Under the pieces are notes generated by a model, which searched no databases, was not told the DNA's origin, and saw only the letters and a program-made list of their open reading frames with translations. A DNA stretch of 64,000 bases from Aspidiotus rigidus (lineage: Eukaryota > Arthropoda > Insecta > Hemiptera > Diaspididae): the NCBI GenBank assembly GCA_035079385.1, contig JAVHKY010000054.1, positions 3,511,501 through 3,575,500 on the forward strand, written 5' to 3'. Below are positions 12,784 through 28,845 of the stretch, in pieces. The position numbers and the translations under genes are program-made. How positions within the stretch are numbered: the first letter of the stretch is position 1; each line of letters opens with the position of its first letter.

Positions 12784-14490
12784 GTCTGCCGTAAAAAAAT
12801 AGAACTGATGTATATCAACAATCTGAAGAATGAGATGATTGGTATGGTCAAAGTGATAGTATGTATAGGTGTGGAAAGGCAATCAGGCTGTATTTTACAA
12901 GAGCCGATTTAGATTTGCAGTTATGTCCTAATTGGACGTATATTCACTTTCATGAAGTGTTTTGAAAAATATAGATTGTTATCCTAAATCTATGACTACA
13001 TCAAATATTTGTGGAAAATGCTTCTCGGAATTTATGTACATACTTTGTATTTACTGTCATATATCAGGAATTTTTCAAGAAAATTAGATTGTTACGTATT
13101 TTTATCGTGATCCATGATTCTGTAGATAGGTATGTCAATTCTACTTTGTATGGCATCAGATGAGATATTCACACTTCACCCGCTCATGTGATTAGGATGT
13201 GTTTAGATCTTTCTTATTCCCTAGTACGTACCTATATAATTATATCGATTCAAACGTGACGTCTAATCTGTGAAATCATTTGTTCATGTGAATATTGTTG
13301 CCAACGGGATCATATTAATTCCCATAAGAATTCTACAGGAATGCTTTGATCATTCATCAGTACTTTAAAACAGACAGAAAGTCAAGGGATGATGAAAGCT
13401 TTGAATTCACAATCTTGAAAGTTTCCTGTATATGAGAATGCATTTGTTATTCCAAAGTTCATTCTTATTTTTGAGTGTGAACAAATGATCAAAATGTTCC
13501 GATGTTAATCATAGATTTGATTGAGCAGAATGCGTACTTTCACCTGACATTATTGTGACGCCAGAGTAAATCAGTTTAAATCTTGAGCATAAATTTTTTG
13601 AATGTTATCCTTCTAAGAATTGTTGAAAATTCCCCTATACTGTAAGTGTAAAGATTTTTTCAGGAAAGCAAATATTTGACAAGAGTTGTTTCATTTTCTT
13701 TTCTTCATTTTTCTTTGAAGAGAGTAAAACGTTGAAATCTCAGTAGGTACCTCAGTATATTCATAAGAATTTTTACAGAAGAAAGTTTGACAACTTCTGT
13801 CTTCTAAAAAAAGCTTGGCATTTCTTGAGGGATTTAGTCATAAAAAAAACTGTAATCTGCTTATTTTTAAAAAATGAACGCTGAATTGTTACGTCATATT
13901 TTCCTTTTCAAAAAAGGTAGATAATTTAATGCAAGAATGATTGATTTTAGTAAACAATATTTAGTGAAGAATGAAAAGCAAGAATTATACTTTGCGCTGC
14001 CTTTTTCATTCAATTTTGTATTTTACTATAAGCAAAATTATATCAGCATTGAAAAGAAGTGCATTGACTGTATTGAAAAAGAGAAAGATCTTTTTACAAA
14101 TTATGTAATTGAGGAAAATGTTGAGAAGTATGTCGAAATTATGCACTTTGGCTGATCATATATAGAGATTATTGCTGTTAGTTGGATATACAATTTGAAC
14201 ATTTTTGTGTACATGTTGTCAACAAAGCTTTCACAAACATAAGAAAAATCAATTAACTACAAGTTCAGTAAAAAGGGGAGTTACACTATTGATTTAATGC
14301 ATTATCAAAATGTTCACTATTGGCCTCTTATTAGAAATACTGAACAGCTGAAATTGAGAAGCAATGTAAAGCTGTACTTACTCAAATGAAAAAGAAAAAA
14401 CAAATCAGGAAAAGTTGCAAAAAGTAATTTCTGGAAAGAAAGAAATTCTGATAGATCGAGAGGATCATAAAAGAATAAACAAATTAGGGA
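12784..14490. other. AT-rich non-coding DNA, with one unrecognised small ORF
   Basis: No gene was recognised. One open frame at 13937-14155 (72 codons; Lys, Glu and Phe-rich) has no motif I know and no splice context, so it is not called as a gene. Phrases such as CCCATAAGAATTC near 13320 recur near 40.8 kb and 45.06 kb and may be fragments of one foldback family. Confidence 0.5.
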
Positions 14491-14499
14491 AACCTCAAA

Positions 14500-14705
14500 A
14501 TGCAACCAAAGTAGAACCCATTTTAAAATAGGGTTTTGGTTAAATTTTAGCAATATGTTTTTTTTTTTAGAAATGCCCAAAGTAAAACTCATCTTAAAAT
14601 AGGGTTTGGTTAAAGTTTAGCAGTATATTTTTTTTTAGAAATGCGATCAAAGTAGAACCCACTTTAAAATAGGGTTTGATTAAAGTGGATTATATTTTTT
14701 TCAAA
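14500..14705. repeat. Three-copy tandem repeat (~70 bp unit)
   Basis: Three units share AAAGTAGAACCCA or AAAGTAAAACTCA, then TTTTAAAATAGGGTTTGGTT, AAAGTTTAGCA and a T run followed by AGAAATGC. They start near 14503, 14579 and 14650. They are simple tandem duplicates with no coding content. Confidence 0.8.
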
Positions 14706-14959
14706 AAAGGCTACCACATGGGGCAGGCTATCCTTACATGCGGACCAAAGAATGTAATGAAGCTGAGCCTGTTTCAAAATTAGGGAAGTTTTTATAACTA
14801 TTTTTCAGAAGAGGAAAAATTTAAAGTCTGCACAAAGAAAATACCTATATTGTCTGTTCATTGGAGGCTATTAGGGCAGTTTCTTTGGTCTTTTTGTTGG
14901 TGAATAGAAAGGTATCCTTTAGTATTAGTGAATTGCCGCGTCGTTTTTGATCATTTTTT

Positions 14960-15515
14960 TTTCAGAAAATTTTTTGAACGGCCTTTGCAGGCTTTGCAGG
15001 GGCACTAATTGACCTAGGCTGAACGCTGAATACGTTATTTGGCAGGAAATTTAAAGAGGAACAAATTTTGCTTGAAGCATTTTTCAATAAAATTTCAATT
15101 AGACAAGATATACGCAAAAGACTAAATCTTGGGGGCTTAAACCCCTACAAAAAAAGAACCTCTTGAAGGCTGAATAGCTCATCTTATAGCAAATTTAACG
15201 AGGAATAACTTTAGTTTGAAACATTTATTTTGGGACTCTTTTGAACAACCTCTGCGAAGGCACTAATTGGTATAGGCGGGAAGTTGAATATGTTATTTGA
15301 TAGGAAATTTAACGAGGAAAAAATTTTGTTTGAAACATTTTTTATTATAATTTCAATGTCGCGCGATATAGGCGAAAAACTAATTTTTGGGGGGTTCGAA
15401 CCCCCACAAAAAAAAAAAAAACTCCAGGCGGAAAACGCGGGATTTCTAGTATGTTGTTCAGGATCACATCTTGAACCATTTTCAGCAAAGAAACGTTTGC
15501 TCCTGCGAAATATAT
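14960..15515 (-). repeat. Right arm of the ~550-bp inverted repeat pair
   Basis: This is the reverse complement of 11335-11900. It carries the words GCACTAATTGACCTAGGCTGA, GGAAATTTAACGAGGAA, TCGCGCGATATAGGCGAAAA and CATTTTCAGCAAAGAAACG. The arms enclose about 3 kb with no recognisable transposase. They may be the long termini of a non-autonomous DNA element, or a segmental inversion. Confidence 0.7.
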
Positions 15516-16261
15516 TTTTTTCTTTGCCCACACCAACACGAATGTAACTTGGTCATGAGAGGAGGGGTGTAGGGAAGAGCTGGAACATAACCCTCGCTCT
15601 TCTAGTGAGCGTAATGACCTCATAAACTTCGACCGTGTAACTTGACCTACACGTATGGGACTTAATCATCGAAGGAGAAAGGGGAGATTTCAACCTTCGG
15701 AACCATTCCCTCGATCTTAGAGTTCATGGTATCAAATGCCTCTCGATAAAAATTATCCATAGCTGTGCGGCACTAAGCTGTCAGAGTTCATCGCTCAGAT
15801 CACATACTTGAATTTTGATTTTGCACATGAGAATATTCGATGTTTGGTGGTGATTCGAGAAACCGGTTGGCACTGCAGAGATAAACTTCGAAAGTGAAAC
15901 ATAAACAAATAAAAATAGCTCACGATGGAACAATCGTCGCAGATGTGAGGCATTCGAAATTGACATCGGAGTTTTTGAAAAAATATGTGCGCAAAACAAA
16001 TTCAAACACAATAGCAATTTAAACAGCGTAGATAAGGAAGGAATTTCGAGTGAAAGAGTTTACTTTTATAAAAAAATAGAAGACTCGTGCAACAAATATT
16101 AGAATAAAAAATTCGACTTATTATTTTGCGAATTTTCATGATTAATTCTGAGAATATTATTGAGTATAGGTAAAGAAATTTTAAATAAGAACGAGGAAAA
16201 AAGAGGTGAATGTTCTTGTTCTGATTGTGTGATCGTTCGTCTTTGTAGTGCGTCAGGCTAA
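15516..16261. other. Upstream region of CARP-A
   Basis: No convincing coding exon was seen. This stretch is the upstream flank of the CARP-A gene. The open frames on its minus strand (15781-16017, 16002-16328) run into the promoter and 5' UTR and show no domain, so they are not called. Confidence 0.5.
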
Positions 16262-16269
16262 TATAAAAG
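16262..16269 (+). promoter_or_regulatory. TATA box of CARP-A
   Basis: TATAAAAG lies 87 bp upstream of the CARP-A ATG (16349). That would place transcription start near 16290-16300 and give a 5' UTR of about 50-60 nt containing AACATCAATAAGATAAA. CARP-B has a recognisably related 5' UTR but no TATA box at the matching distance. Confidence 0.6.
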
Positions 16270-16348
16270 GAGTGCCAGTAGCCAAATTCATACATTGTAT
16301 TCTTGTTTCCTTTACTGTCGAACATCAATAAGATAAATTTTTGCTACA

Positions 16349-20819
<4,471 letters not shown>

Positions 20820-21177
20820 AATAAGTTCTTGTCAATTAGACCTATAATTTTCATGTGTAAGTTCCAAAAATGTTATGTACATAAATATCTTGTAAATACG
20901 CGTATTTGATAAATTTTTTTGAAGTTTTCAATTGTTATTAGTTCAATTTTTCAAATCCCCAAAGCCAACAAAATTGTCTGTACCCCAAGACATCAAGAAT
21001 CTACTTCAAAAATATCGTTACTGCACATCGTTTGCCACTCTGACGGGCTTAAAACATCCAATAAAGCAGCTTACGCATGCTCGACCGACACCTTCTAATG
21101 CCGTGAACCCCGCAAACTTAATTTTCTTGGATAATAGTAGCGTCATTATTTAGGCTAGGAACATTTACAGTTGTTAT
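20820..21177 (+). other. CARP-A downstream region with an unassigned open frame
   Basis: An open frame on the plus strand runs through 20932-21153 with ordinary amino-acid composition (FFKSPKPTKLSVPQDIKNLL and on) but no ATG at its start and no family I recognise. The phrase GTTGTTATTAGTTCAATTTT recurs as CAGTTGTTATTACTTCAATTTTCC near 45442 downstream of CARP-B. It is either 3' flank duplicated with the gene or a gene remnant. Confidence 0.3.
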
Positions 21178-23539
21178 TTACTTGATATTATTAAATCTAG
21201 GCCCCTTTTTGGGATTAGATTTCATATTTTTCCATTCATCATTGTTTAGTTCTTTAGTTCCTACTTCTGAAAATATACACAGCTTAAAATCGTCATGAAA
21301 TTTAATATCTTTCAAAGTTTTCTTCATATACAGTATTTGGATAATTTTTTCTCTTTAGATTCTACAATAATTGAATTGACACGGTCCGAAACGTTACGGC
21401 TCGACATAATGAAAGAATACTCAAAGAGTAGAGTAAACGAGAAACTAATTACAAAGACCGCAAAGAGGTTAGGAAAGTTGTGAACGGGAGTGAGTTTATC
21501 ATAAAAAGTTCTTCGCTCAAAAAAGCCCTGCTCGTACCTAACCCTGTCCCTTCCCCCCTCCTCTATGGGTTGCCAAAAGTTCACAAGATGAATACTCCTA
21601 TGCAGCCTGTCGTGTCCTACGTCTCCTCCCCTGCCTATTTGCTGGCCAAGTTCTTGGATCGTTGGTTCAAGTCTCGAATCGAGTACGAGTCCCCCTACTC
21701 CGTTAAAAATACGGTTTCTCTGGCCGAGAGGCTCAAAAATGTTACCTTGCCTCCGGGTACTAGCCTCTGCTCATTTGATGTAGCCAGCCTCTTTCCCAAC
21801 ATACCAAAGGCCCATACTATGCAGTATATGGGTGACCTACTTGTAAAGTTCAACATTCCTCATAACGAGATACAGAAATTTTTTGGCCTCCTTAATGCGT
21901 CCTGGTCCCCTAACTTCTGTAAGTTCAATGGGAAATTTTACGAGTTCCCTGAGGAGGTAGGCATCCCCATCGGCTCTCCTTTGGGCTCTCTCGTTTCGGA
22001 GATATTTATGTCCAGATTTGAGGTTGACTTGTTTTCCTCTGGCCAAGTGCTACTGAGTCACATCCATTACTGGCACCGATATGTGGACGATATATTATGT
22101 GCGTGGACCGGTCCTCAAGAGCTCCTTGGTGAGTTTCTTCAGTATCTGAATAAAATGTATCCCTCCATAAAATTCACTACAGAAATTGGAGGTTCTTCCA
22201 TAAACTTTCTGGATCTCACTATCTCTGATAGAGATGGGGACCATGAATTTGCGATATTCGGGAAGGAAACTTCGACCGATACAGTTGTCCACGGATCGTC
22301 CTTCTGTCCATTTTCTCTTAAGATCGCTGCCTTCAATAGTTATATTCATCGACTGACTAGCATTCCGCTAAGTCAACCAGCTTTCCAAAAGGAGCTGGCG
22401 ACCACTAAGCACTTGGCCGCTGTGAATGAGGTCAACTTGGACATTGACCGTATGGACCGTGAAAATCTTACGAGGAAGGGCCTTGATTCTACCACTTCCC
22501 TCCCCCGCGATCTGAGTGGTAGAAATAGTAAGAGATTAGGTTGGATCAAGCTCCCGTTTTTGGGTGAGTTTTCATCCAAGCTGACTCGTGTCCTCCGCCC
22601 CTTTGGCTTCAGGCCTGCTTTTTATAACCTCACTACTGTGAAGGGTTTGTTCGTTAGGCTAAAAGACCCCATCCCGCGGGGGGAGAGGAGCGGGGTGTAC
22701 AAATTGGAGTGCAAGGATTGTAACGGTGTATATATAGGCGAGACGTGTCGCCAGCTTGGAATTCGAGTAGAGGAGCACCTTAAGGCCTGGAAGAAAGGTA
22801 ATTTGGGTGATTCGGCCTTCGCGGACCACCTTGTCTCCAGTGGTCATAGTTTCAAGGAAGGTTCGGCTACCCTTCTCCACTAGGAGAATTCTTACTTCAA
22901 GCGCGTTGCGTTGGAAAATATCGAAATAGTGCGTCATCTGAACAGTGACGATGTTACCGTACTCAACAGGTATTTTCCCGACGAAGGTTTAGTTGAATTG
23001 GTCTACGAGTTTGAGTCACCTCGCGAGGGCTCGCTTGTTCAATCCTGATCTCGTTGGTATTCTGTTTTATGAGTCGTATCTGGGTCAGTGGCGTTCTAAC
23101 TTTGCCCGATGATGGTTTGTTAACCGAAAGATCTCGCATCTTCTCCTTTATAAGTTATCTGCGGTCTTTGTAATTAGTTTCTCGTTTACTCTACTCTTTG
23201 AGTATTCTGTCATTCTACAATAATTGTTGAGAAAACATTATTCAGTTCTTCAATTCTAGAATTATCATCATGTTTTTTTATAATTTTTTTATGTTTTTCC
23301 TCCCTCTCAAGTAGAGTTTCTCTCAATTCTTGATTTTTAAAATTTGAATATTTATAAATATCTGAAGTCATAAGTTTTCATATTAAGTTATTATTCACAT
23401 TTTCTAAGTCGTCTATAGCTTGAATTATTCTCTCTAAATTACTTTTTTCATCTCTGATCGATTCTTCCGAATCTTTATTTTTTGAAATTATTCTTTCTAG
23501 ACCTTCTAGCTCCACTTTGGAGGGCATGAATCTTTTCAT
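21178..23539 (-). pseudogene. Coiled-coil protein pseudogene, interrupted by a Penelope insertion
   Basis: Reading the minus strand from an ATG at 23539 gives a Lys/Glu-rich, heptad-like frame (MKRFMPSKVELEGLERIISK and on). It crosses an in-frame TGA at 23378-23380 and runs to the target-site duplication at 23213-23226. After the Penelope element it resumes in the same frame at 21373, keeps frame to about 21330, then needs a frameshift and continues to a TAA at 21178-21180. The whole is about 165-170 codons. I do not recognise the family. The shared frame on both sides of a clean 14-bp duplication shows this was one gene before insertion. At least one nonsense codon and one frameshift say it is dead. 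Confidence 0.55.
21360..23226 (+). mobile_element. Penelope-like retroelement copy 1 (RT + GIY-YIG), 5'-truncated, with 14-bp TSD
   Basis: Flanked by TTCTACAATAATTG at 21360-21373 and 23213-23226. The frame from about 21460 encodes a Penelope-type reverse transcriptase (ALLVPNP, LPKVHK, SFDVASLFPNI, GIPIGSPLGSLVSEIFM, YVDD in HRYVDDILC, INFLDLTI). A C-terminal GIY-YIG endonuclease follows (GVYKLECKDCNGVYIGETCR). A TAG at about 22881-22883, where copy 2 has Lys, cuts the last ~55 codons, which remain open to a TGA at 23046-23048. The sequence next to the left TSD (to about 21460) is the inverse of the right terminus (about 23160-23212), typical of Penelope ends. The N-terminal region is missing. 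This copy is far better preserved than copy 2. Confidence 0.9.
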
Positions 23540-23589
23540 TTAACTTTCCATTAATTTATTGGAATAAAATTTTATGTTTTTATATTGTA

Positions 23590-24115
23590 TGGTGAAGTAA
23601 GGTAAGATAATAAAGGGAAATATTTGTTGGACTTTGAAATATTTTCATACTTCTTGGACTTGTAAAATTTTTCATTTTCAATTCTTGGACTTTGTAATAT
23701 TTTCAACTGTGGGAGACAATCAAAAATGAAAAATTTTACAAGTCCAAGAAGTATGAAAATATTTCAAAGTCCCACAGTTGGAAAATATTTCCAAGTCCAA
23801 TAGTTGAAAATATTTCAAAGTCCCACAATTCAAAAATAATTCCAAGTCCAACACTTGAAAATATTTCAAAGTCCAAGAATTGAAAATGAAAAATTTTACA
23901 AGTCCAAGAAGTATGAAAATATATGTCAAAGTCCTACAGTTGGAAAATAATTCGAAGTCCAACAGTTGAAAATATTATTGAAAATGAAAAATTTTTCAAG
24001 TCCAACACTTGAAAATATTCCGAAGTCCAACAGTTGAAAATATTTCCAAGTCCAAGAATTGAAAATGAAAAATCTTACAATCCAAGAAGTACGAAAATAT
24101 TTCAAAGTCCCGCGG
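23590..24115. repeat. AT-rich minisatellite with AAGTCCAA core
   Basis: Units of about 35-40 bp combine TGAAAATATTTC, CAAGTCCAA or AAAGTCCCACAG, and AATTGAAAATGAAAAATTTTAC. Part of the array is inverted (23620-23710 against 23720-23770), which gives local hairpins. It ends AAGTCCCGCGGCATCACTC, close to the end of the GOGAT intron array. Confidence 0.85.
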
Positions 24116-24234
24116 CATCACTCTTACTCCGAGTATCCGCCACGCGTTCGGAGGATTATGATTGTGAACAAAATCGATACGCGGTGAATAATCGCAACGT
24201 TTCGATCATTCACTAGTATTAAAGAACAAGAAGT

Positions 24235-24934
24235 ACAGTAAACTCCGCTTATTGGAATCCCTCTTTGTAGAATAATCCGGATAATTGAATTGAATTCGGC
24301 TAGAACGGAACGGATTTACCCTTTACCATGTAAAATTTACCGCTTATTGTGATTATAAGCCCGTTTATTCGAATTGAGATTTTCACAAAAATCGACGTAA
24401 AACGTTGAAAGATAACCAACTAATGGCCGAAATTGACCAAAACCGATAAAAAATAACCAAAAATAAGAGACATCAGCTTAACAATACCAAAAAAAAAAAA
24501 AAAAAAAAAAAAAAATTTAGGTAAAAAAAAGATTGACTACTACTTTTAGTTGAGGTAAATCAACATAGGTATTATTTTGTAATCTCAATCATTTTGATTC
24601 AATATATGGAGAAAAAAGTTAGTGTAGTTTTTTTTTACCATTTTCGCTTATAAGGCTTTTCCAGCGTTCCATATTGCATAATTATTTGCCTGATTCTTAT
24701 CAATACGGTGGGCTCCCTAACATTGATCTTATGGCAGGTTGACACCGGAATGAAAATGAGTATGCAACCTAGCAATACCCATAAGAATAATGTTAGAAAG
24801 CCCACCGTATTGTTAAGAATGAGGCGAATAAGTATGCAATATGGAACGCTGGAAAAGCCTTATAAGAATTGTTTGGTTAATTGAATTACATTGCTCTGGT
24901 CCCAACTCGATTCCAATAAGCGGAGTTTACTGAT
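24235..24934. mobile_element. pogo/Tigger-like non-autonomous DNA element with nested hairpin
   Basis: The terminal inverted repeats are CAGTAAACTCCGCTTATTGG (from about 24237) and CCAATAAGCGGAGTTTACTG (ending about 24933), the kind of ends seen in pogo-like Tc1/mariner elements. No transposase frame is present. Inside, 24645-24740 and 24770-24870 form a long inverted repeat (TAAGGCTTTTCCAGCGTTCC against GGAACGCTGGAAAAGCCTTA), so a foldback element appears to be nested in it. A poly-A run lies at 24488-24515. Confidence 0.75.
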
Positions 24935-24939
24935 GTATT

Positions 24940-25175
24940 TGAATTCCAGAGAACTTCTAGATTCTAGATAGAGATCTCTAATACATTAGGAACATCTTGT
25001 TTTCGAATATCTGTATGTGATCGAATCGTTCCCTGTGTGTGCTGTGTATTCTTATGGAAATCGATGTCATGATTGGCCCAATAATTGTAATATCGATTAC
25101 AAGTATGGGTACTTTGACTCGCTATCGCTCACTGTTATCAACACTGTGACGTCACCGGGGAATCGGTCTATTAGA
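24940..25175. repeat. Terminal fragment of the GACYGATTCCC TIR family
   Basis: It ends TGACGTCACCGGGGAATCGGTC, matching the end of the 40.3-41.3 kb element (TGACGTCACCAGGGAATCAGTC) and a fragment near 45.3 kb. The opposite end of this copy was not found. It also carries TGTATTCTTATGG as in the other copies. Confidence 0.5.
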
Positions 25176-26264
25176 AGAATATGACTTCAAGAAAAATATT
25201 GTTAAAAGTTTTTCATTGAAGCATAAAATTACTGAAAAGACTATTCTAAAATATTTAAAAGAAAATAAAATAGGTACCATACAATAATAGGAAGATAAGT
25301 TATGAAATGACTCATTGGTCAATACACATTTAAAAATGATAAAGTTGCTCATAAATCTAAATCAAGTCAACCTAAAAGTGATATAAAAGAGAAGAATAGA
25401 ACTGATCCCTCACAACAATATTCCAGTCGATCTGTAAACCCAAAGTCATTAAATTAAAATGAATTCAGGCAGAGTGAAAAATTTTTCTGAATTTAATAAA
25501 AAATATAAGAATTTTTTCCCAGGAACTTCGTAACCTTGGAAATAAGTGACACCTGCATAAAAACACAATACAACAGAATTTGTAAATAAAAAGAAAAAAG
25601 TAAATCCAATACCATTGGGTGCTCTAATACCAGGAGGTATAGTGTTCCTTGTACCTTTTTTGGTCAATGAAATTGATCCATACTTTAGTGCTCCAGTGGA
25701 TGATTTCACAACTTCAATACTCACATTATTTGAATTACATGCGTCACGTTCTCACAGAAGGAATCATAGTAATTAATCTACTTTGGAATAAATTTGTGGA
25801 TCGATTAAAAGTGCTGAAATATGAGTGAAAAGTAAGAAATCTATGACAGCTTGTACCTAGTTCATAAATTGATACTTGAGGATTGATGAAAAATGAAGAA
25901 AAACAAGTAAAAAAATGAGCGATCCATAACTGTCCCAGAACATATTCCTACTTTGTTTGAGTTGATAAAAGTTAATTTTGTGAGCTTACAAAGTTCAGAT
26001 GCATTGATTTTTTTAGGGTTAAAGAAAGAAAAAAATGATAGAAATTTGATGCAAAAGTTCTAAAATTTTGTAACCTGACTTGACAGAGAAGTAGGAAAAA
26101 ATTACCTATTTTTCTTCTGAAAACGAGAGAAATCTTGATATATAAAAGTGAAGAATTTTTAGGATTTTTAAAAGTGAAGAAAATTGAATGAAAAGTTCAG
26201 TGTCCTCGAACATAGTACATTATACACGTAGGCCTATATCTACTGATTTGCACGGCCCAAATAC
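25176..26264. other. AT-rich intergenic DNA
   Basis: No gene was recognised. An open frame on the minus strand (25449-25724) has unremarkable composition and no motif I can assign. It starts on a non-ATG codon and has upstream stops, so it is not called. Confidence 0.5.
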
Positions 26265-27200
26265 ACATAGACAATAATAGAACTATACCATACTATTCTA
26301 TCATTCATTTCATGAGTATTAGGAAATGCTCGCTCTTCATGTTTTTGGATATTAAAAAATTAATGATACTTCTAGGGTGAAGAATAAATCGCGTCATACT
26401 CTCTTGTAAGAGGGAAACAGGGTATAACGAACAAGAAAATTTCCCCATACATTACCGATGTCGGTACTTCTGTATTTTTTTCCTATCATTAAGTTGATGA
26501 ATACTGCGAACAGCGGGAAACGGATGGAAAATAAAATTATTATTAGCAAAAATATCAGAATTTTTCCTGTCATTAAATAGATAAATTCTTAGCGAACAGC
26601 GGAAAATAGACAAAAGGTAGAATCATTATCAGCGAAAAAATATTTAGAATGAGAAGGCAATAAAATATATAAGATAAGTGGAAAGGCTCATAGGTCTAAT
26701 ACCTCGTCCCCAAAGACTTGCAAATAAACGGTATACTGTATATCCTAAAGAATTTTCTTTCTTTTCTTTCTTGTAAGTATATTTTGATTTTACAAGTGTT
26801 GCAGAAAATAGCTTTTTAGGTGAGTTTTCGGTACTTACTCATCAGTGGGCACAATGTATCATTTCCAATTACTGAAATATTATTTTTCGTGATTTGTGTC
26901 TAAAAAATAACGTGTGTTGACTATTGATTTTGAAGAAGTTTTTTTTTTTTTACGTCGCTATTTAGCACCTAGGGTAAAATTTGACGATACATAATAAGTG
27001 CTCAGCTATTATTTGCAACAGTGTAGAAAAGTGATTTGACGAAATAATTCAAAAAAATTTGATGGCTCGATCGCCCCCCCCCCCTTGCTACATTACTCTT
27101 CGATTTAATCTAGTTTAGTGGACGAACAGGAACTTCTTCTAATGATGCTTGTCTTTACTACAGGAGCATATTTGCAATTTCACCAAAGTCTAATACTTTC
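26265..27200. repeat. Dispersed duplicate segment, copy 2 (matches 10415-11250)
   Basis: Same orientation and phrase order as 10415-11250, for example ACACATAGACAATAATAG, GGAAATGCTCGCTCTTCATG, GAGGGAAACAGGGT and TATTTTTCGTGATTTGTG. An internal portion (CATTAAGTTGATGAATNCTGCGAACAGCGG-type words) is duplicated in tandem near 26490 and 26570. No coding frame is shared. Confidence 0.7.
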
Positions 27201-27840
27201 GCGCAGTTTCAATATGATGAACGCTTTCCTCGAAAGTACGAGCCATAGTAATTATAGTCACGGTATCACAGACACGTAACAAATGAGTCACAATTAGAAG
27301 TCGAGTATTTAATATGAATTGAAGTGACGTACAGAATACAAATTTGGAGTCCAGAAAATAGGAAATTAATAAAAATGATGGAAAAATATGAAACTTGAAG
27401 TTAAGAATCGGAATTGAGGTTAGAAACCACACGTAAAAATTTTAAAAAACAAGAGAAAAAAATGGAATATTCAAAGTACTTACAATAAATATTGCCGAAA
27501 TCGGTCGTCTACATCCACACAACTCAAATTCTCGTATGTAATAATTATTAAATTTTGAAAAAAATTGTTCCATTTTTTTTCTAGTTTTTTTTTTTTAAAT
27601 TTTGACATGTTTCCTATCTCAGTGCTGACCTGACCCCCCCCCCCCCCCTAATTCCGAAATTTGCGTCTGTACGTCCGTCCGAACGATCATGAACTTGACA
27701 CTTGGAAGAATTTCTGCTATTATACTAGACCTATATACATACAGGCCTATACTAACATGACTTATTTACAGAGTACTAGACCTATGCTTTGATCTCCCCC
27801 CCTTCCTCTGTTTTTGACATGTTTCATGTCTTTTATGCTA
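27190..27840 (-). repeat. Left arm of a large inverted duplication (partner 31925-32810)
   Basis: Read on the minus strand, the order CATGAAACATGTCAAA, GGGGTCAG, ACGTGTGGTTTCTAACCTCA, TTCCGATTCTTAACTT, TATTTTCTGGACTCCAAATT and CTGTGATACC is repeated on the plus strand at 31925-32810. The partner contains an extra hairpin element that is absent here. Two long C runs (27076-27086, 27636-27649) lie inside. Confidence 0.65.
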
Positions 27841-28379
27841 GGTTTATGCTAGTCTTATACATATATAGGCCTAGTATATTACTAAGTGTGAAGTAGGCTA
27901 AGAAGGGCTGTGAAACCCAGACTTAATATACATTATACTAGCTTAGTATTATATGTGTACTACGCTTCATCGTACTAGCCCGAGTCCACATTGTACTACG
28001 TAGCAGCTAAGCTATACTATTTGACATTTGTACTGGGCTTATATTAGGTCCTAGCCTCCTTTATACTATCTTTTGTACTACAGGCTTAGGAGGTCTGTAT
28101 TATTAGTTTATACTTAGGCTTAAGCCTAGCGCTAGTATAAGCCCAGATAATATACTGCATGAAGCAGACAGAAAGGGAACTCGGAAAATTTTCCTGGAAA
28201 TTACTGGACAAACCTGTGCACCACTCTTGTTCCCCAAATATTTCATACCAGACTCGTGCTAAACCAAGGAAGGAGGCGAACGAGTGGAGCGAGTGAGCCC
28301 CACGAAAGCTGAATGGTGATAGCCCCAAATATATCATAACTGACTTTCGCCCCACGAAAATAGCTCAAAATATTTTTTC
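27841..28379. other. Repeat-like non-coding DNA (TAGGCCTAGTAT-rich)
   Basis: Short words such as AGGCCTAGTATA, TTTATACTATC and CTAGGTCTAGGC recur here and inside the 30.3-kb and 38.5-kb elements. GAACGAGTGGAGCGAGTGAG at 28278-28297 is matched inverted near 28680-28710. No gene was seen. Confidence 0.45.
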
Positions 28380-28476
28380 CACGAATGTAGATAATTGCTC
28401 TATAGGCTTTCTCAGAAGCGTCACAAAAGGCGTGTAGTTCAAAGAAAGTAGGGGCAAAAGTGAAGTAATATCTCAC
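28380..28476 (-). mobile_element. BEL/Pao LTR retrotransposon scrap
   Basis: The minus strand reads FELHAFCDASEKAYRAIIYI, the highly characteristic ELHGFCDAS..AYGA..Y block that follows the reverse transcriptase in BEL/Pao polyproteins. Frame and similarity are lost on both sides, so only a short internal piece survives. Confidence 0.75.
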
Positions 28477-28845
28477 GAACGCTTGGCCTAAAAGAAGCCT
28501 AGATCAGAATATTTCAAGATGATTGATAAAAAATAATGTTCCGGCGTAGCCAAATAAATAAAGATCATGTTTCATGTCCGTCATACTTTAAAATATAAGT
28601 CTAGTATGCAATATCGAATAATTTAGAGGAGGTTGTTCCGTTCGTTTGTTCTCCTTCTTGACCTAGTGCTTATGAGGAGCTCACTCACTCCGCTCGTTCG
28701 TCACCCTTTTTCGTCTAGGATAATTCTAGTTTAGAATAGGATATTTGAAGCTGGTAGCTAATGGGGGGCGATCGAGCGGATAAATCTAGTTTAGAATATT
28801 TCAGTAGTTCACTGCATAGGTCAAAAAGAGATTAAACGAATACGT

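Noticed and set aside
13937..14155. 72-codon open frame, charged and Phe-rich
   Set aside because: There is a single ATG-stop frame with no promoter, splice or family support in AT-rich DNA.
24645..24870. tRNA or structural RNA in the inverted repeat
   Set aside because: The fold is a long simple hairpin nested in a pogo-like element, with no cloverleaf or conserved tRNA boxes.
25449..25724. 91-codon minus-strand open frame
   Set aside because: It has a non-ATG start, stops just upstream, no splice partner and no motif. It was checked against CARP exons and does not match.
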